From Streptomyces sp. Ag109_O5-10 (GTDB lineage Bacteria; Actinomycetota; Actinomycetes; Streptomycetales; Streptomycetaceae), in assembly GCF_900105755.1 (NCBI RefSeq), contig NZ_FNTQ01000001.1:682001-746000 (forward strand): a stretch of 64,000 nucleotides of DNA. The letters run 5' to 3'. The notes below the pieces were generated by a model. That model saw only the letters and a list, made by a program, of their open reading frames with translations, ran no database searches and was not told the origin of the DNA. How positions within the stretch are numbered: the first letter of the stretch is position 1; each line of letters opens with the position of its first letter. The translations under genes and the position numbers were made by a program. Shown here one piece after another: positions 38,701 to 45,677 of the stretch.

Positions 38701-41700
38701 TGGCGCAGGACGCGCGGGTGGCGCTGTCGTCCGTGAAGAGCCAGATCGGGCACCTGGGCGCGGCGGCGGGCGTCGTCGGCCTGGCGCGGGCGGTGCTCGC
38801 CGTGCACCACGGGACCGTGCCGCCGACGGCGGACTTCGACCGGCTCAACCCGGAGATCGCCGACGGCCCGTTCCGGATCCCGGTCGCCGCCGAGCCCTGG
38901 CCCGCGGGTCCGCGCAGGGTGGCGGGGGTGAGCAGCTTCGGCATCGGGGGCACCAACGCCCATGTGCTGCTGGAGGAACCGGAGCCGGTGCCCGCCCCGG
39001 AGCCCACCGAGCCGCTGCCGTGCCTGGTGCTGTCCGGCGCCTCGGAGGCCGCGGTCCGCGCGGACGGGCTCCGGATCGCCGACTACCTCACGGCCCGGCC
39101 CGACAGGTACCGGCAGGTGTTGCGGCACCTCCAGAGCGGCCGCCCCGCCCTCGCCCACCGGGCGGCGGCCGTCTGCCCCGACGCCGCCACGGCCGTCGCC
39201 TGGCTGCGCGCTCTGCCCACCGTCACCGCGCCCCCGGCGCAGGACGCTCCGGCGATCGAGGAGCTCGGCCCGCACGCGCTCGCCGAGGCGTGGACGGCAG
39301 GCCGGGCCGTCGCCTGGCCGGCCGGTCCGGCACCCGCGCCCTGGGACTTCCCGCCGCCCGCCTTCGACACCGCCGAGTACGACTTCGCGCGCGCCCCGGA
39401 GAAGCGGACCGGTGCCGCCCGGCTGGATGCCGCCGAGTGGCTGCACCAGCCCCTGTGGACCCGCTCCCGGCGGGCCCGCACCGACGCCCCGGCGTCCCGT
39501 CGTACCGCCGTGGTGGTGACCGGGCCCGGCCAGGACGGCGCGGACTGGCGGTTCCTCGAACGCCACTACGCACGGGTGGTGAACGTGCGCGCCGGACAGG
39601 GCCTGACCCGGCTCGGTGACGACCGCTACGAGGCCGATGTCGCCGACGCCGCGCAGCTCGAAGCCCTGCTCGGCCGCCTGACCGGCGCGGACGGGCCGGC
39701 CGTCGACTGGCTGCACGCGCTGCCGCTCGCCCTGGACGGCACTGCGGCCGTGTCCGCCCTGGAGACGGCCGAGTGGGCCTGCCTGGACACGGTCGCCGCC
39801 CTCGCCCTGGCCCTCGCCGCCCGCCCGGAGCCGGAGCGGCCCCGGGCCTGGCTGCTGTCCCAGCGGGCGCAGCCGGTCACCGGGACCGTGCACACGCCGG
39901 AGGCCGCTCTGCTCGCCGCCGCCCTGGAGGTTCCCCGGCAGGAGCTGGGCGTCACCCTGCGCTGGGCCGACCTGCCCGGTCCCCGTCCGGCGGGCTGGGC
40001 CGCCCACCTGCCCGACCTGCTCCTCGACGACGCCGCCACCGGCACCGGCGCGGACGGGGCGACGGCCCTGCGGGACGGCTTCTGGTGGCACCGCACCACC
40101 GTCCCGGTACCCGCAGGCGAGGCACCCCGGCGCGCCGCCCCACCGGGCACCCATCTGGTCCTGGGCGGCACGGGCGGCATCGGCACCACCCTGGCCGCGG
40201 CCCTCCTGCGGCACCCGGGCAACCGCGTCGTCCTGGTGGCCCGCGGCACCGAAGTGCCCTCCGAACTGCGGGCGTTCGGCGAGCGCGTCACCCTGGTCAC
40301 GGCCGACCTGGCGGCGGAGGACCCGGCGGCCGTCGCGGACCGGCTGACCCCGCTGCTCGACGGTCTGGCCGGCATCGTGCACGCCGCCGGCGCCGCCGGG
40401 GGCGGCCTGCTGGCCCGGCGCGAGCCGGCCGCCGCCCGTGACGTGACGGCGGCCAAGCTGCGCGGCGCCCTGCTCGTCGAACTGCTCGTCGCCGAGCACG
40501 CCCCCGACCACGTCCTGTACTGCTCCTCGATGGCGGCCCGGTTCGGCGGCGTCGGCCAGTTCGACTACGCGGCCGCCAACGCGTGTCTCGACGCCTACGC
40601 CCACCACGTACCGCCCGGCGGCGACGCCACCGTACGCACGAGCGTCGGCTGGGACGCGTGGCGGGACGTCGGCATGGCCCAGCGGCACGCCGCCCGCGCG
40701 GACGCCCGGCACCGGGACCACCTGAGCGTGGCACTCACCCCCGAGGAGGGCACCGCCGTCTTCGAGCGGGCGCTCCATCTCCAGCTGCCGTCTCTCCTGA
40801 TCGGCACCACGGACCTGACGGCCGCACGGGACTTCTACGAACCGGCCGCCACCGCCGCGCCCCCGGCTCCCGCGGCTCCCGCGGCTGCCGTGCGGGAAGA
40901 CACGGACGCCGAGATCACCGGGATCCTCCTGGGCCTGCTCGGCCTGGACACCGTCGACCCGCGGGCCGCCCTGTACGACCTGGGTGCCGACTCGCTGACC
41001 CTGCTGGAGCTCCTCGACGAGATCAAGCGCCGGCACGGCACCGACATCGAGCTGTCCCGGCTCAGCCACCGGGTGAGCCTCGACGAGATCCTCGGTCACC
41101 TCGGCGGCGGGAAGCGCCCGCACGGCACGGTGGACGTCGAGGTGTGGCAGCACGGCCCGGGGCCGGACGTGCTGTGCCTGGTGCATCCGGTGGGCGGGGA
41201 CGTCCAGGCCTACCGGCCCCTGGTCTCCGCCCTGCCCGCCCACCTCACCGTCTGCCTGATCGCCGACCCCGCTCTGCGCGCCTCCGGACCGCCGGACGGC
41301 CGCGCCACCGACTCCGTCGACTCCATCGACTCCATCGACGAGCGTGCCGCGCGGTACCTGGCCGCCGTGCGACGGGAGTTCCCGGAACCCGGACACCGGC
41401 TGACCGTCGCCGGCTGGTCGTTCGGGGCGTGGACCGCGCTGTCGATGGCCGCGCTCGCCGAGGCCCGGGACCGGCCCGTGACCGCCCTCCACCTTCTCGA
41501 CCCGCCGCCGCCTGGAGCCGGGCAGCGCCTCGCCGGCTACGACGAGGAGCAGATACAGGCGGTCTTCGCCCGCGAGTTGAGCGCCATCGGAGGGGGACGG
41601 ACGACGGCAGGAGCCCAGCCCGGCCCCGGACCCGGTCCGGACACCTCCGCCGCCCCGCTCGCGGAGCCCGGTCGCCTCTACGCCGAGCGGCTCGCGCGCT

Positions 41701-41990
41701 GTTGCCGGGCCAACCTGGCGGCCATGGCCGGGCACCGGCTGCCGCGGCTGCGCCGGACGCCCACCGCCGTATGGCTGGCGACGCTGCCCGTGGACGAGGC
41801 CGTGCTCGCGCCCGAGCCGACCGCCCCCGGCGCATGGGACGCGCACCTGCCGTCGTCGTACCGGCTGCACCACGTCGACGCCGACCACTACCGGATCGTC
41901 GCCGAGCCGCACGTCCGGGAGATGGCCGCCGCCCTCGCCGAGACCGCGTCGCCGTCCGGCGCCCGGCCACAGCCCGCCGGACGGACCTGA
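32796..41990 (+). CDS. hybrid NRPS-PKS, A-T-C-A-T-KS-KR-T-TE
   Basis: 3064 residues. A1 (1-510; A3 about 160) has pocket residues about D-A-F-I-L-G-V-T-F-K, an aliphatic (Val/Ile-like) code. T1 is GGDSLK (about 548). C has HHAAVDG (about 733). A2 (1037-1540) has pocket D-V-Q-F-V-A-H-V-V-K, nearly the standard proline code. T2 is GATSL (about 1586). KS (1654-2070) has Cys1812, His1948 and His1986. No acyltransferase follows: a KS-AT linker-like stretch leads directly to post-AT-like sequence and then KR (NADPH motif GGTGGIG about 2454, catalytic Tyr about 2590). T3 is GADSL (about 2731); TE has GWSFGAW (about 2872). The product would be aminoacyl-prolyl extended by two carbons and reduced to a beta-hydroxy acid, as in detoxinine. 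Its ATG overlaps the previous stop. Confidence 0.88.
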   Translation: MTDITAPGEPTGTVLAAAVLAQARRTPSAVAVEDGGRLLDYAELDLLSGRVAARLRERGVVAGQSVAVCLPRSWQLVCVMLGIRRAGATVVPLDRLSPPDRQRHVLADSGAVAVVHDGTTSHDHGIDAGLLLGPAAPPATPAAPSAPTGDGGDGGTAFVFYTSGSTGRPKGVEVTDAGVLRLAGPGWLDPRPGARIACLSNPAFDALSFEVWAPLLTGGVCVVVDDSEVHSPHRLAAVLRERRADTVFITVALFNTVVDTVPNCFAGADQVLVGGERLDPRVIRSWYDANPDSATVLHNVYGPTEATTFALHHPIPRDFEGDSVPIGTALPGTGLLLRTLDGRLAEDGEVAELLLSGPALARGYRNQPEQTERCFVRLADEDGTPRRWYRTGDLVRRDTDGRVVYVGRADRQVKVRGFRIEPGEVEQRILALPAVRRAHVCTRRDAADRHELLAFLVLGDALSFADYERHLGATLPPYMRPHHTHLVTELPLTANGKVDQAALVRDAATPWRGTRAEAVAVSAAQRPVLEIAEEILAVGGLRPDDGWIASGGDSLKALRFRFEILERYGVDLPQGLVLRADFAALADAVHTADADSRPPVPAAPGTATAPATSEQERLWLLHRRDPEDRSYDVPLAFRVRGTVDPRALRRALRSLVERHPALRTRLVPAPDGLCQRAEAPYDPWEPLDKREGEPWQETAERFFAHRFDLTGPRMLRAAWAERADGGLLLLHLHHAAVDGWSLNLMFRDLTDAYAGETERPAPAAGPPDLARWQRDWRAAPAYDRHRARLREHYAAAPEPSPALPVPGSPARPRARLLRTSLDLAGRTALDRRAAELGLTRFQLLVSAFAACLYGVTGQARPLVAAPVANRPRPEFAESVGMFANTVLLDLAVRPGDSLRTHLTAHAETVRRVLEGQEVLLADLLTEPAFRERSPLFDYMFVLENTEFSALRLTGCAVEPRWPEPAQAKCALTLSVLEDESGLGCLWEYRDDFGAERAQAAARLFRRALDRLTGDGDLTLRDLVAPHRTAATAHGTPVEADFGTVAEGFARQAARTPDAPAVTLGHTTLTYAELDAQANELASLLSAPEDPAAPAAVALYLQPSVEHVVALLAAARRNLTVVPLDPAYPPALLRHVLDQADPLCVLTGAQDLDVLGTIAPPDLPRHVVTLTRTPTAPPVPYRHRGLRPLYTLFTSGSTGTPKGVQVPDRTLCDLITWQRVAGGLERPAVTQQFSMLSFDVSFQEILTTLCSGGELRLVRPIWRQDMPTLLRQLETGGAERIFLPYVALQLLAEHGVRAGVFPSRLREVVTAGEQLVCTDAIRRWFAGLPDGVRLFNHYGPTETHVVSALCLDGDPAAWPARPAIGRPVAGAVLRVVDEGGLPVPPGVTGDLLIGGPMVGRCYLGGPAAHRDRFADDPELGVLYRTGDRARFDEHGLLHYAGRDDGQVKLGGHRLELGQVEAALLECPGVVGAVAGVLEGRLVAVLQCRGEDPDPADLSRRLARQLPAYVRVAAYRRVPDLPRTPSGKLDRRAALDAPGRELRPDGRTDLGRPADDRADAGLPPLVQRLAGLFRAATGRAVGVDERFFDAGATSLDLMRFQLRCAGEGDLPFSVPDLFEHVTLRALARLVTDAGAGAVRDNPPRRPAAADDARRADEPVAVVGMAVRLPGAPDLAAFWDLVVSGRRGIEHFPTAGDGRVGARAQPAGLLAFDPGRFTISPHEARLMDPQQRHLLMNCAEALAHAGIGDPARLRAGLVASCGENTYFQRMLRDGDPDLLPDSFRLALHHEKDFLATKAAYHLGLTGPAFTLQSACSSSLAGVHVAAGMLRQGDADVMLVGGVLVDPELTDGYTYRPQHIFSPDGHCRPFSADAEGTVGASGSAVVVLKPLAAARRDGDTVYAVVTGSGLNNDGSGKLGYSAPSLPGQRAAIRAALDRSGRRGDEVGYVEAHGTGTRLGDPVEAAALRQAYGLAQDARVALSSVKSQIGHLGAAAGVVGLARAVLAVHHGTVPPTADFDRLNPEIADGPFRIPVAAEPWPAGPRRVAGVSSFGIGGTNAHVLLEEPEPVPAPEPTEPLPCLVLSGASEAAVRADGLRIADYLTARPDRYRQVLRHLQSGRPALAHRAAAVCPDAATAVAWLRALPTVTAPPAQDAPAIEELGPHALAEAWTAGRAVAWPAGPAPAPWDFPPPAFDTAEYDFARAPEKRTGAARLDAAEWLHQPLWTRSRRARTDAPASRRTAVVVTGPGQDGADWRFLERHYARVVNVRAGQGLTRLGDDRYEADVADAAQLEALLGRLTGADGPAVDWLHALPLALDGTAAVSALETAEWACLDTVAALALALAARPEPERPRAWLLSQRAQPVTGTVHTPEAALLAAALEVPRQELGVTLRWADLPGPRPAGWAAHLPDLLLDDAATGTGADGATALRDGFWWHRTTVPVPAGEAPRRAAPPGTHLVLGGTGGIGTTLAAALLRHPGNRVVLVARGTEVPSELRAFGERVTLVTADLAAEDPAAVADRLTPLLDGLAGIVHAAGAAGGGLLARREPAAARDVTAAKLRGALLVELLVAEHAPDHVLYCSSMAARFGGVGQFDYAAANACLDAYAHHVPPGGDATVRTSVGWDAWRDVGMAQRHAARADARHRDHLSVALTPEEGTAVFERALHLQLPSLLIGTTDLTAARDFYEPAATAAPPAPAAPAAAVREDTDAEITGILLGLLGLDTVDPRAALYDLGADSLTLLELLDEIKRRHGTDIELSRLSHRVSLDEILGHLGGGKRPHGTVDVEVWQHGPGPDVLCLVHPVGGDVQAYRPLVSALPAHLTVCLIADPALRASGPPDGRATDSVDSIDSIDERAARYLAAVRREFPEPGHRLTVAGWSFGAWTALSMAALAEARDRPVTALHLLDPPPPGAGQRLAGYDEEQIQAVFARELSAIGGGRTTAGAQPGPGPGPDTSAAPLAEPGRLYAERLARCCRANLAAMAGHRLPRLRRTPTAVWLATLPVDEAVLAPEPTAPGAWDAHLPSSYRLHHVDADHYRIVAEPHVREMAAALAETASPSGARPQPAGRT

Positions 41991-42001
41991 GGAGACCACC
42001 C

Positions 42002-43078
42002 GTGCAGCATCCCTACACCGGCCTGCCCGCGCGGTCGTTCTGGCGCACCGCGGTCGCCGAGCGCGAGCCCGCGGACATCGACGGCCTGTGGACGCCGAAG
42101 TTCGCGATCGGCCAGGACGATCCCGTGGTGACCGCCGGCTCGTGCTTCGCCGCGCACATCGGGCGGGCCCTCCTGGCGGAGGGCATGCACTGGTACGACG
42201 CCGAACTCCCGCCGCCGGGGCTGACGGCGGCCGAGCAGGCGGCGCGCGGCTACCGCCGCTTCTCCTTCCGCACCGGCAACATCTACACGGCGGCCGCGCT
42301 GCGCCAGTGGGTCGCCTGGGCGCTGGCGGAGGAGAAGCCGCCGGAGGAGGTGTGGGGGGAGGACGGGGCCTTCCACGACCCGTACCGGCCCGCGGTGGAG
42401 CCCGACGGCCATCGCTCGCCGGACGACGTGCTGCGCGCCCGCGCGGTCACGCTGGACGCCATCCGCACCGCCCTCACCACGGCCGACGTCCTGGTGTTCA
42501 CCCTCGGCCTGACCGAGGCCTGGCACGACGTCCGTACCGGCACCGTCCTGCCGGTGTGTCCGGGTACCGTGCGCGGCCGGTACGACCCCGCCCGGCACGT
42601 CCTGCGCAACCACACCGCCGACCGGGTCCACCGGGACCTCACCGACGTGCTCGCGATGGCACGCGGCGTCAACTCCCGGCTGCGCACGGTCCTCACGGTC
42701 TCCCCGGTCCCGCTGACGGCGACCGCCACCGGCCGGCACGCGCTGGTCGCCACCACGTACTCCAAGTCGGTGCTCCGCGCGGCGGCCGGCCAGCTCGCGG
42801 ACGCGTCGGACGACGTCGACTACTTCCCGTCGTACGAGATCGTCACGGGCTTCCCGTACCGGGCGGCGTTCTACGGACCGAACCTGCGCACGGTCACACC
42901 CGACGGTGTGGCCTTCGTGATGCGGCACTTCTTCCGGGCCCTTCGGCCCGGTGCGGACCCGGCGCCCGCCGCGTCCGCGCAGACCACCCCCGTCGCCGGC
43001 GGAGAGGACCACTGGTGTGACGACGCCGTGCTCGACTACTACGCCCCCCGGTCCCGCCCGGTTCCTCCTGCTCGGTGA
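42002..43078 (+). CDS. GSCFA-domain protein
   Basis: 358-residue protein with the name-giving motif TAGSCFAAHIGRAL near residue 43 and further family segments (YRRFSFRTGNIYTAAALRQW, VFTLGLTEAWHD, VLTVSPVPLTATATGRHAL, YFPSYEIV). GSCFA proteins belong to the SGNH/GDSL-like superfamily, with a presumed nucleophilic Ser in GSCFA, but no reaction is established. The GTG start has GGAG 7 nt upstream and lies 11 nt after the NRPS-PKS stop. It is inferred to act in tailoring, release or acyl transfer on the peptide. Confidence 0.82.
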   Translation: MQHPYTGLPARSFWRTAVAEREPADIDGLWTPKFAIGQDDPVVTAGSCFAAHIGRALLAEGMHWYDAELPPPGLTAAEQAARGYRRFSFRTGNIYTAAALRQWVAWALAEEKPPEEVWGEDGAFHDPYRPAVEPDGHRSPDDVLRARAVTLDAIRTALTTADVLVFTLGLTEAWHDVRTGTVLPVCPGTVRGRYDPARHVLRNHTADRVHRDLTDVLAMARGVNSRLRTVLTVSPVPLTATATGRHALVATTYSKSVLRAAAGQLADASDDVDYFPSYEIVTGFPYRAAFYGPNLRTVTPDGVAFVMRHFFRALRPGADPAPAASAQTTPVAGGEDHWCDDAVLDYYAPRSRPVPPAR

Positions 43079-43730
43079 CTCCCACGCCGGCTGTGTCGGA
43101 CGGGCCGCACGGCAGGCGCACCTGCCGTTCGTGGGGGGCCCGGTCGGCTCGGGGCGGGATTTCCTCGGACCGTTCCTCGGCACCGGCGACGGTGCGGGTG
43201 ACGGTGGCCCGGTCTTCCGGGACGCGGCGGTCGGGCGGCTGGTCGGGGAGTTCCTGGAGCAGCTCGGCGGGTGCGGGTTCGCGGGGCTCGAGGTGCCGCT
43301 CGTGTGCACGTTCGGGCTGAGCGCCCACACCGTGGCCACGCGGCAGAACTGGGACCTGCACCGCGACCGGCACGGCGCGGTGCCCGAACGGTTCCTGCGC
43401 AGCGGCCTGTTCGCCGACCTGGTCCGGGCGAGTGTCCGCGGCGCGCTCGCCTTCTACGGCCGCACGGCCGCCCTCGGACTGCGAGTGCTGGCCGTCATGC
43501 CCCCGCAGCGGGTGCCCGGCATGTCCGACCCGGCCGTCTTCTTCGCCGCCCAGGACGTGATCGGAGCCGCACTCAGCGACCGCGGCGTGGAGTTGATTGA
43601 TCTGCGGGCCCGCGTCACCGACGGCTCGGGATACCAGCGACCGGTCTTCTGCCAGCCCGACGACACGATCCACGGCAACCTCGCCTTCGGCCGCCTGGTG
43701 GTCGCCGAACTCCTCGACGCCGGGCTCTGA
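43017..43730 (+). CDS. SGNH/GDSL-like hydrolase-type protein
   Basis: 237-residue protein with an early block I motif FLLLGDSHAGCVGRAA and a late DDTIHGNLAFGRLVV segment, where an SGNH-type Asp/His would lie. Such proteins are esterases or acyltransferases. The GTG at 43017, preceded by GGAGAGG, makes it overlap the GSCFA gene by 62 bases in another frame, which argues for tight co-translation. Exact role in the cluster is unknown. Confidence 0.7.
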   Translation: MTTPCSTTTPPGPARFLLLGDSHAGCVGRAARQAHLPFVGGPVGSGRDFLGPFLGTGDGAGDGGPVFRDAAVGRLVGEFLEQLGGCGFAGLEVPLVCTFGLSAHTVATRQNWDLHRDRHGAVPERFLRSGLFADLVRASVRGALAFYGRTAALGLRVLAVMPPQRVPGMSDPAVFFAAQDVIGAALSDRGVELIDLRARVTDGSGYQRPVFCQPDDTIHGNLAFGRLVVAELLDAGL

Positions 43731-43752
43731 CCCGGCTCCCTCTCCGACGCAT

Positions 43753-43779
43753 CCGTCCAGCCCGTCCAGCCCGTCCAGC
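43753..43779. repeat. 9-bp tandem repeat, three copies
   Basis: CCGTCCAGC repeated three times without interruption in the 63-base gap before the dioxygenase gene, just upstream of its AAGGAGG. It is probably slippage-derived. Confidence 0.8.
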
Positions 43780-43793
43780 CCAAGGAGGTCCCC

Positions 43794-44672
43794 ATGGAGG
43801 ACTACGCACTGCGCGCCGTGGAACGGCTCACCACCCGCCCCGCCGAGCCCTACGACACCCTCTCCGTCGCCCCCATCACCCCCGTGCTGGGCGCCGAGGT
43901 GACCGGGCTCGACCTGTCCCGCGAGCTGACGCCGCAGCAGGAGAAGGAGCTCAGGCACGCGTTCCACACCCACCACGTGCTGGTCTTCCGGGACCAGGAC
44001 CTCACCCCCGGGGAACACAAGCGGTTCGCGGGCGTCTTCGGCGAACTGCACCCCGTCGCCCTCGCCGCCGAGGGGTCGGACCCGCACATCCTGGAGATCA
44101 AGGCGGACAAGGACTCCAAGGCCGTCGCCGGGAACGGCTGGCACTCCGACGGCACCGCCGACCCCGCGCCCTCCCTCGGCTCCATGCTGTACATCACCAC
44201 GATCCCCGAGGGCGGCAGCGGCGGCGACACCCTGTTCGCCAACATGCACCTCGCCTACGACCTGCTCTCGCCCGCCCTGCGCGGCTTCCTGGACGGTCTG
44301 ACCGCCCTCCACGACGGCGCCAAGCCCTGGACGGACGCCGGGCTGACCCCGCCGCCGGAGTACGACGTGCCGCGCACCGAACAGCCGGTCGTGGTCCGCC
44401 ATCCGGAGAACGGCCGCAAGCTGCTGTTCGTCAACGCCCCCTACACCTCGCACATCACCCAGCTGTCGCGCGCCGAGAGCGACGCCCTGCTGGGGATGCT
44501 GTACGCGCACATCGCCCGCACCCCGCTGCTGCACTGCCGGGTCCGCTGGCAGGAGCGCACGCTGGTGTTCTGGGACAACCGCAGTGTGCAGCACCACGCG
44601 GTGTGGGACTACTTCCCGCACACCAGGGAGGGCCGCCGCGTGGCGATCGACGGCACGTCCCTGACCGCCTGA
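43794..44672 (+). CDS. TauD/TfdA-family Fe(II)/2-oxoglutarate dioxygenase
   Basis: 292-residue oxygenase. The iron ligands are His117 and Asp119 in GWHSDGTAD and a distal His (about 267) in RSVQHHAVWDY; an Arg in HTREGRRVAI would hold 2-oxoglutarate. It would hydroxylate an unactivated carbon. In detoxin/rimosamide-type pathways a TauD enzyme is a conserved core gene thought to oxidise the proline-derived ring, and that is the likely role here. AAGGAGG precedes the ATG. Confidence 0.9.
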   Translation: MEDYALRAVERLTTRPAEPYDTLSVAPITPVLGAEVTGLDLSRELTPQQEKELRHAFHTHHVLVFRDQDLTPGEHKRFAGVFGELHPVALAAEGSDPHILEIKADKDSKAVAGNGWHSDGTADPAPSLGSMLYITTIPEGGSGGDTLFANMHLAYDLLSPALRGFLDGLTALHDGAKPWTDAGLTPPPEYDVPRTEQPVVVRHPENGRKLLFVNAPYTSHITQLSRAESDALLGMLYAHIARTPLLHCRVRWQERTLVFWDNRSVQHHAVWDYFPHTREGRRVAIDGTSLTA

Positions 44673-44696
44673 CCCGCCGCCGCAGGGAGACCGCAC

Positions 44697-45404
44697 ATGG
44701 CCACGACCACGGCCGCCCCGGCGGCATTCCTCGACGCCCTGCGGACCGGGGCCGCCGAGCCGCCCGGGGCCGGCTGGCCGGCCTGGCTGTGGCGGCTCGC
44801 CGGCACCCTCCACGGCGCACTGCCGCCGCCCGCCGCGGACGCCTGGGCGACCCGTCTGCACGCGCTGCTCGGCTCCGCGACGCCTCCGGCCGGGCTGCGT
44901 GCCGTGCACGTCTGGCAGGCGGACACCGTGCTGCCGCTGCTCGCGGGCACGGCGGACACGGCCGCGCCGACGGCCCTGCACCGCGCGGCGGCCCGGGGCA
45001 CACCGGCCGGCCGGACCACCTGGCGGTCCGCTCTCGGCCCGCTCCTGCTGCGGCTGCACGACGCCGCCTACGACCGTTCCTCCGCCTACGCGCAGGCCCT
45101 CGGGGGCGCCCGTGACCACGCCCTGGCCAACGGGTACCCGGCGGACGAGGCCGACGCGTACGGTCACGCGTACGCCCGTCTCGCCACCGAGGCGAACGCC
45201 CGCGCCTGTGCCGAGGCCCACGCGCAGGCCGTCGGCGCGGCGCTCGCGACGGCGTACGCGGCCGACGACGCCCGGGCCTACGCCGACACGTTCCCCGAAG
45301 CACAGCTCAGGGCCGTCCTGCGCGCCGCGGCGGCGGCCGACGCGCCCCGGCCGGGACCCCTGGCCGACGGCCTCCTGACGGCACTCACCACCTCGCGGCC
45401 CTGA
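44697..45404 (+). CDS. Ala-rich helical protein of unknown function
   Basis: 235-residue protein, last gene of the NRPS operon (24 nt after the dioxygenase; ribosome site GGGAGA). It is strongly helical and alanine-rich, with a second half of regular A-Y-A/A-H-A periodicity (YGHAYARLATEANARACAEA). There is no recognised domain, signal peptide or membrane span. By position it belongs to the cluster; its role is unknown. Confidence 0.65.
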   Translation: MATTTAAPAAFLDALRTGAAEPPGAGWPAWLWRLAGTLHGALPPPAADAWATRLHALLGSATPPAGLRAVHVWQADTVLPLLAGTADTAAPTALHRAAARGTPAGRTTWRSALGPLLLRLHDAAYDRSSAYAQALGGARDHALANGYPADEADAYGHAYARLATEANARACAEAHAQAVGAALATAYAADDARAYADTFPEAQLRAVLRAAAAADAPRPGPLADGLLTALTTSRP

Positions 45405-45519
45405 ACTCCAGGGCGGCGCCGGCCGGTTCGGGAGGGCGGACCAGCGGTCAGCGCAGAGACGGGAACCGGTCGCGCGGAAGCGGTCGCGCTCGGGCAGCGG
45501 ACCAGGCGGGCGGACTGGG

Positions 45520-45619
45520 CCCGCGCTTGTCACGGTCGGTGGCCGCGGCTCGGTTCCATGACTCTGTTGATCGCTCGTTCGACGGTGTTGCGCTTCCCGT
45601 ACCGCGCTCCGTCGAAGCC
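45520..45619 (-). pseudogene. IS5-family transposase C-terminal remnant
   Basis: The segment YGKRNTVERAINRV matches the conserved C-terminal K-R-N-x-V-E-R-x-I-N motif of IS5-group transposases. The normal continuation (RAAATDRDKRG) lies in the next frame, so at least one frameshift is present. Only about 100 bases remain, at the right border of the NRPS operon. Confidence 0.65.
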
Positions 45620-45677
45620 GTGACCCCGTCGCCGACGGACAGCGTGGCTGGAAGCGGCGTCCGGGAGTCTGCGACGG

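Noticed and set aside
36039..41999. 1986-residue open frame antisense to the NRPS-PKS
   Set aside because: It mirrors the high-GC third positions of the sense gene; no recognisable motif.
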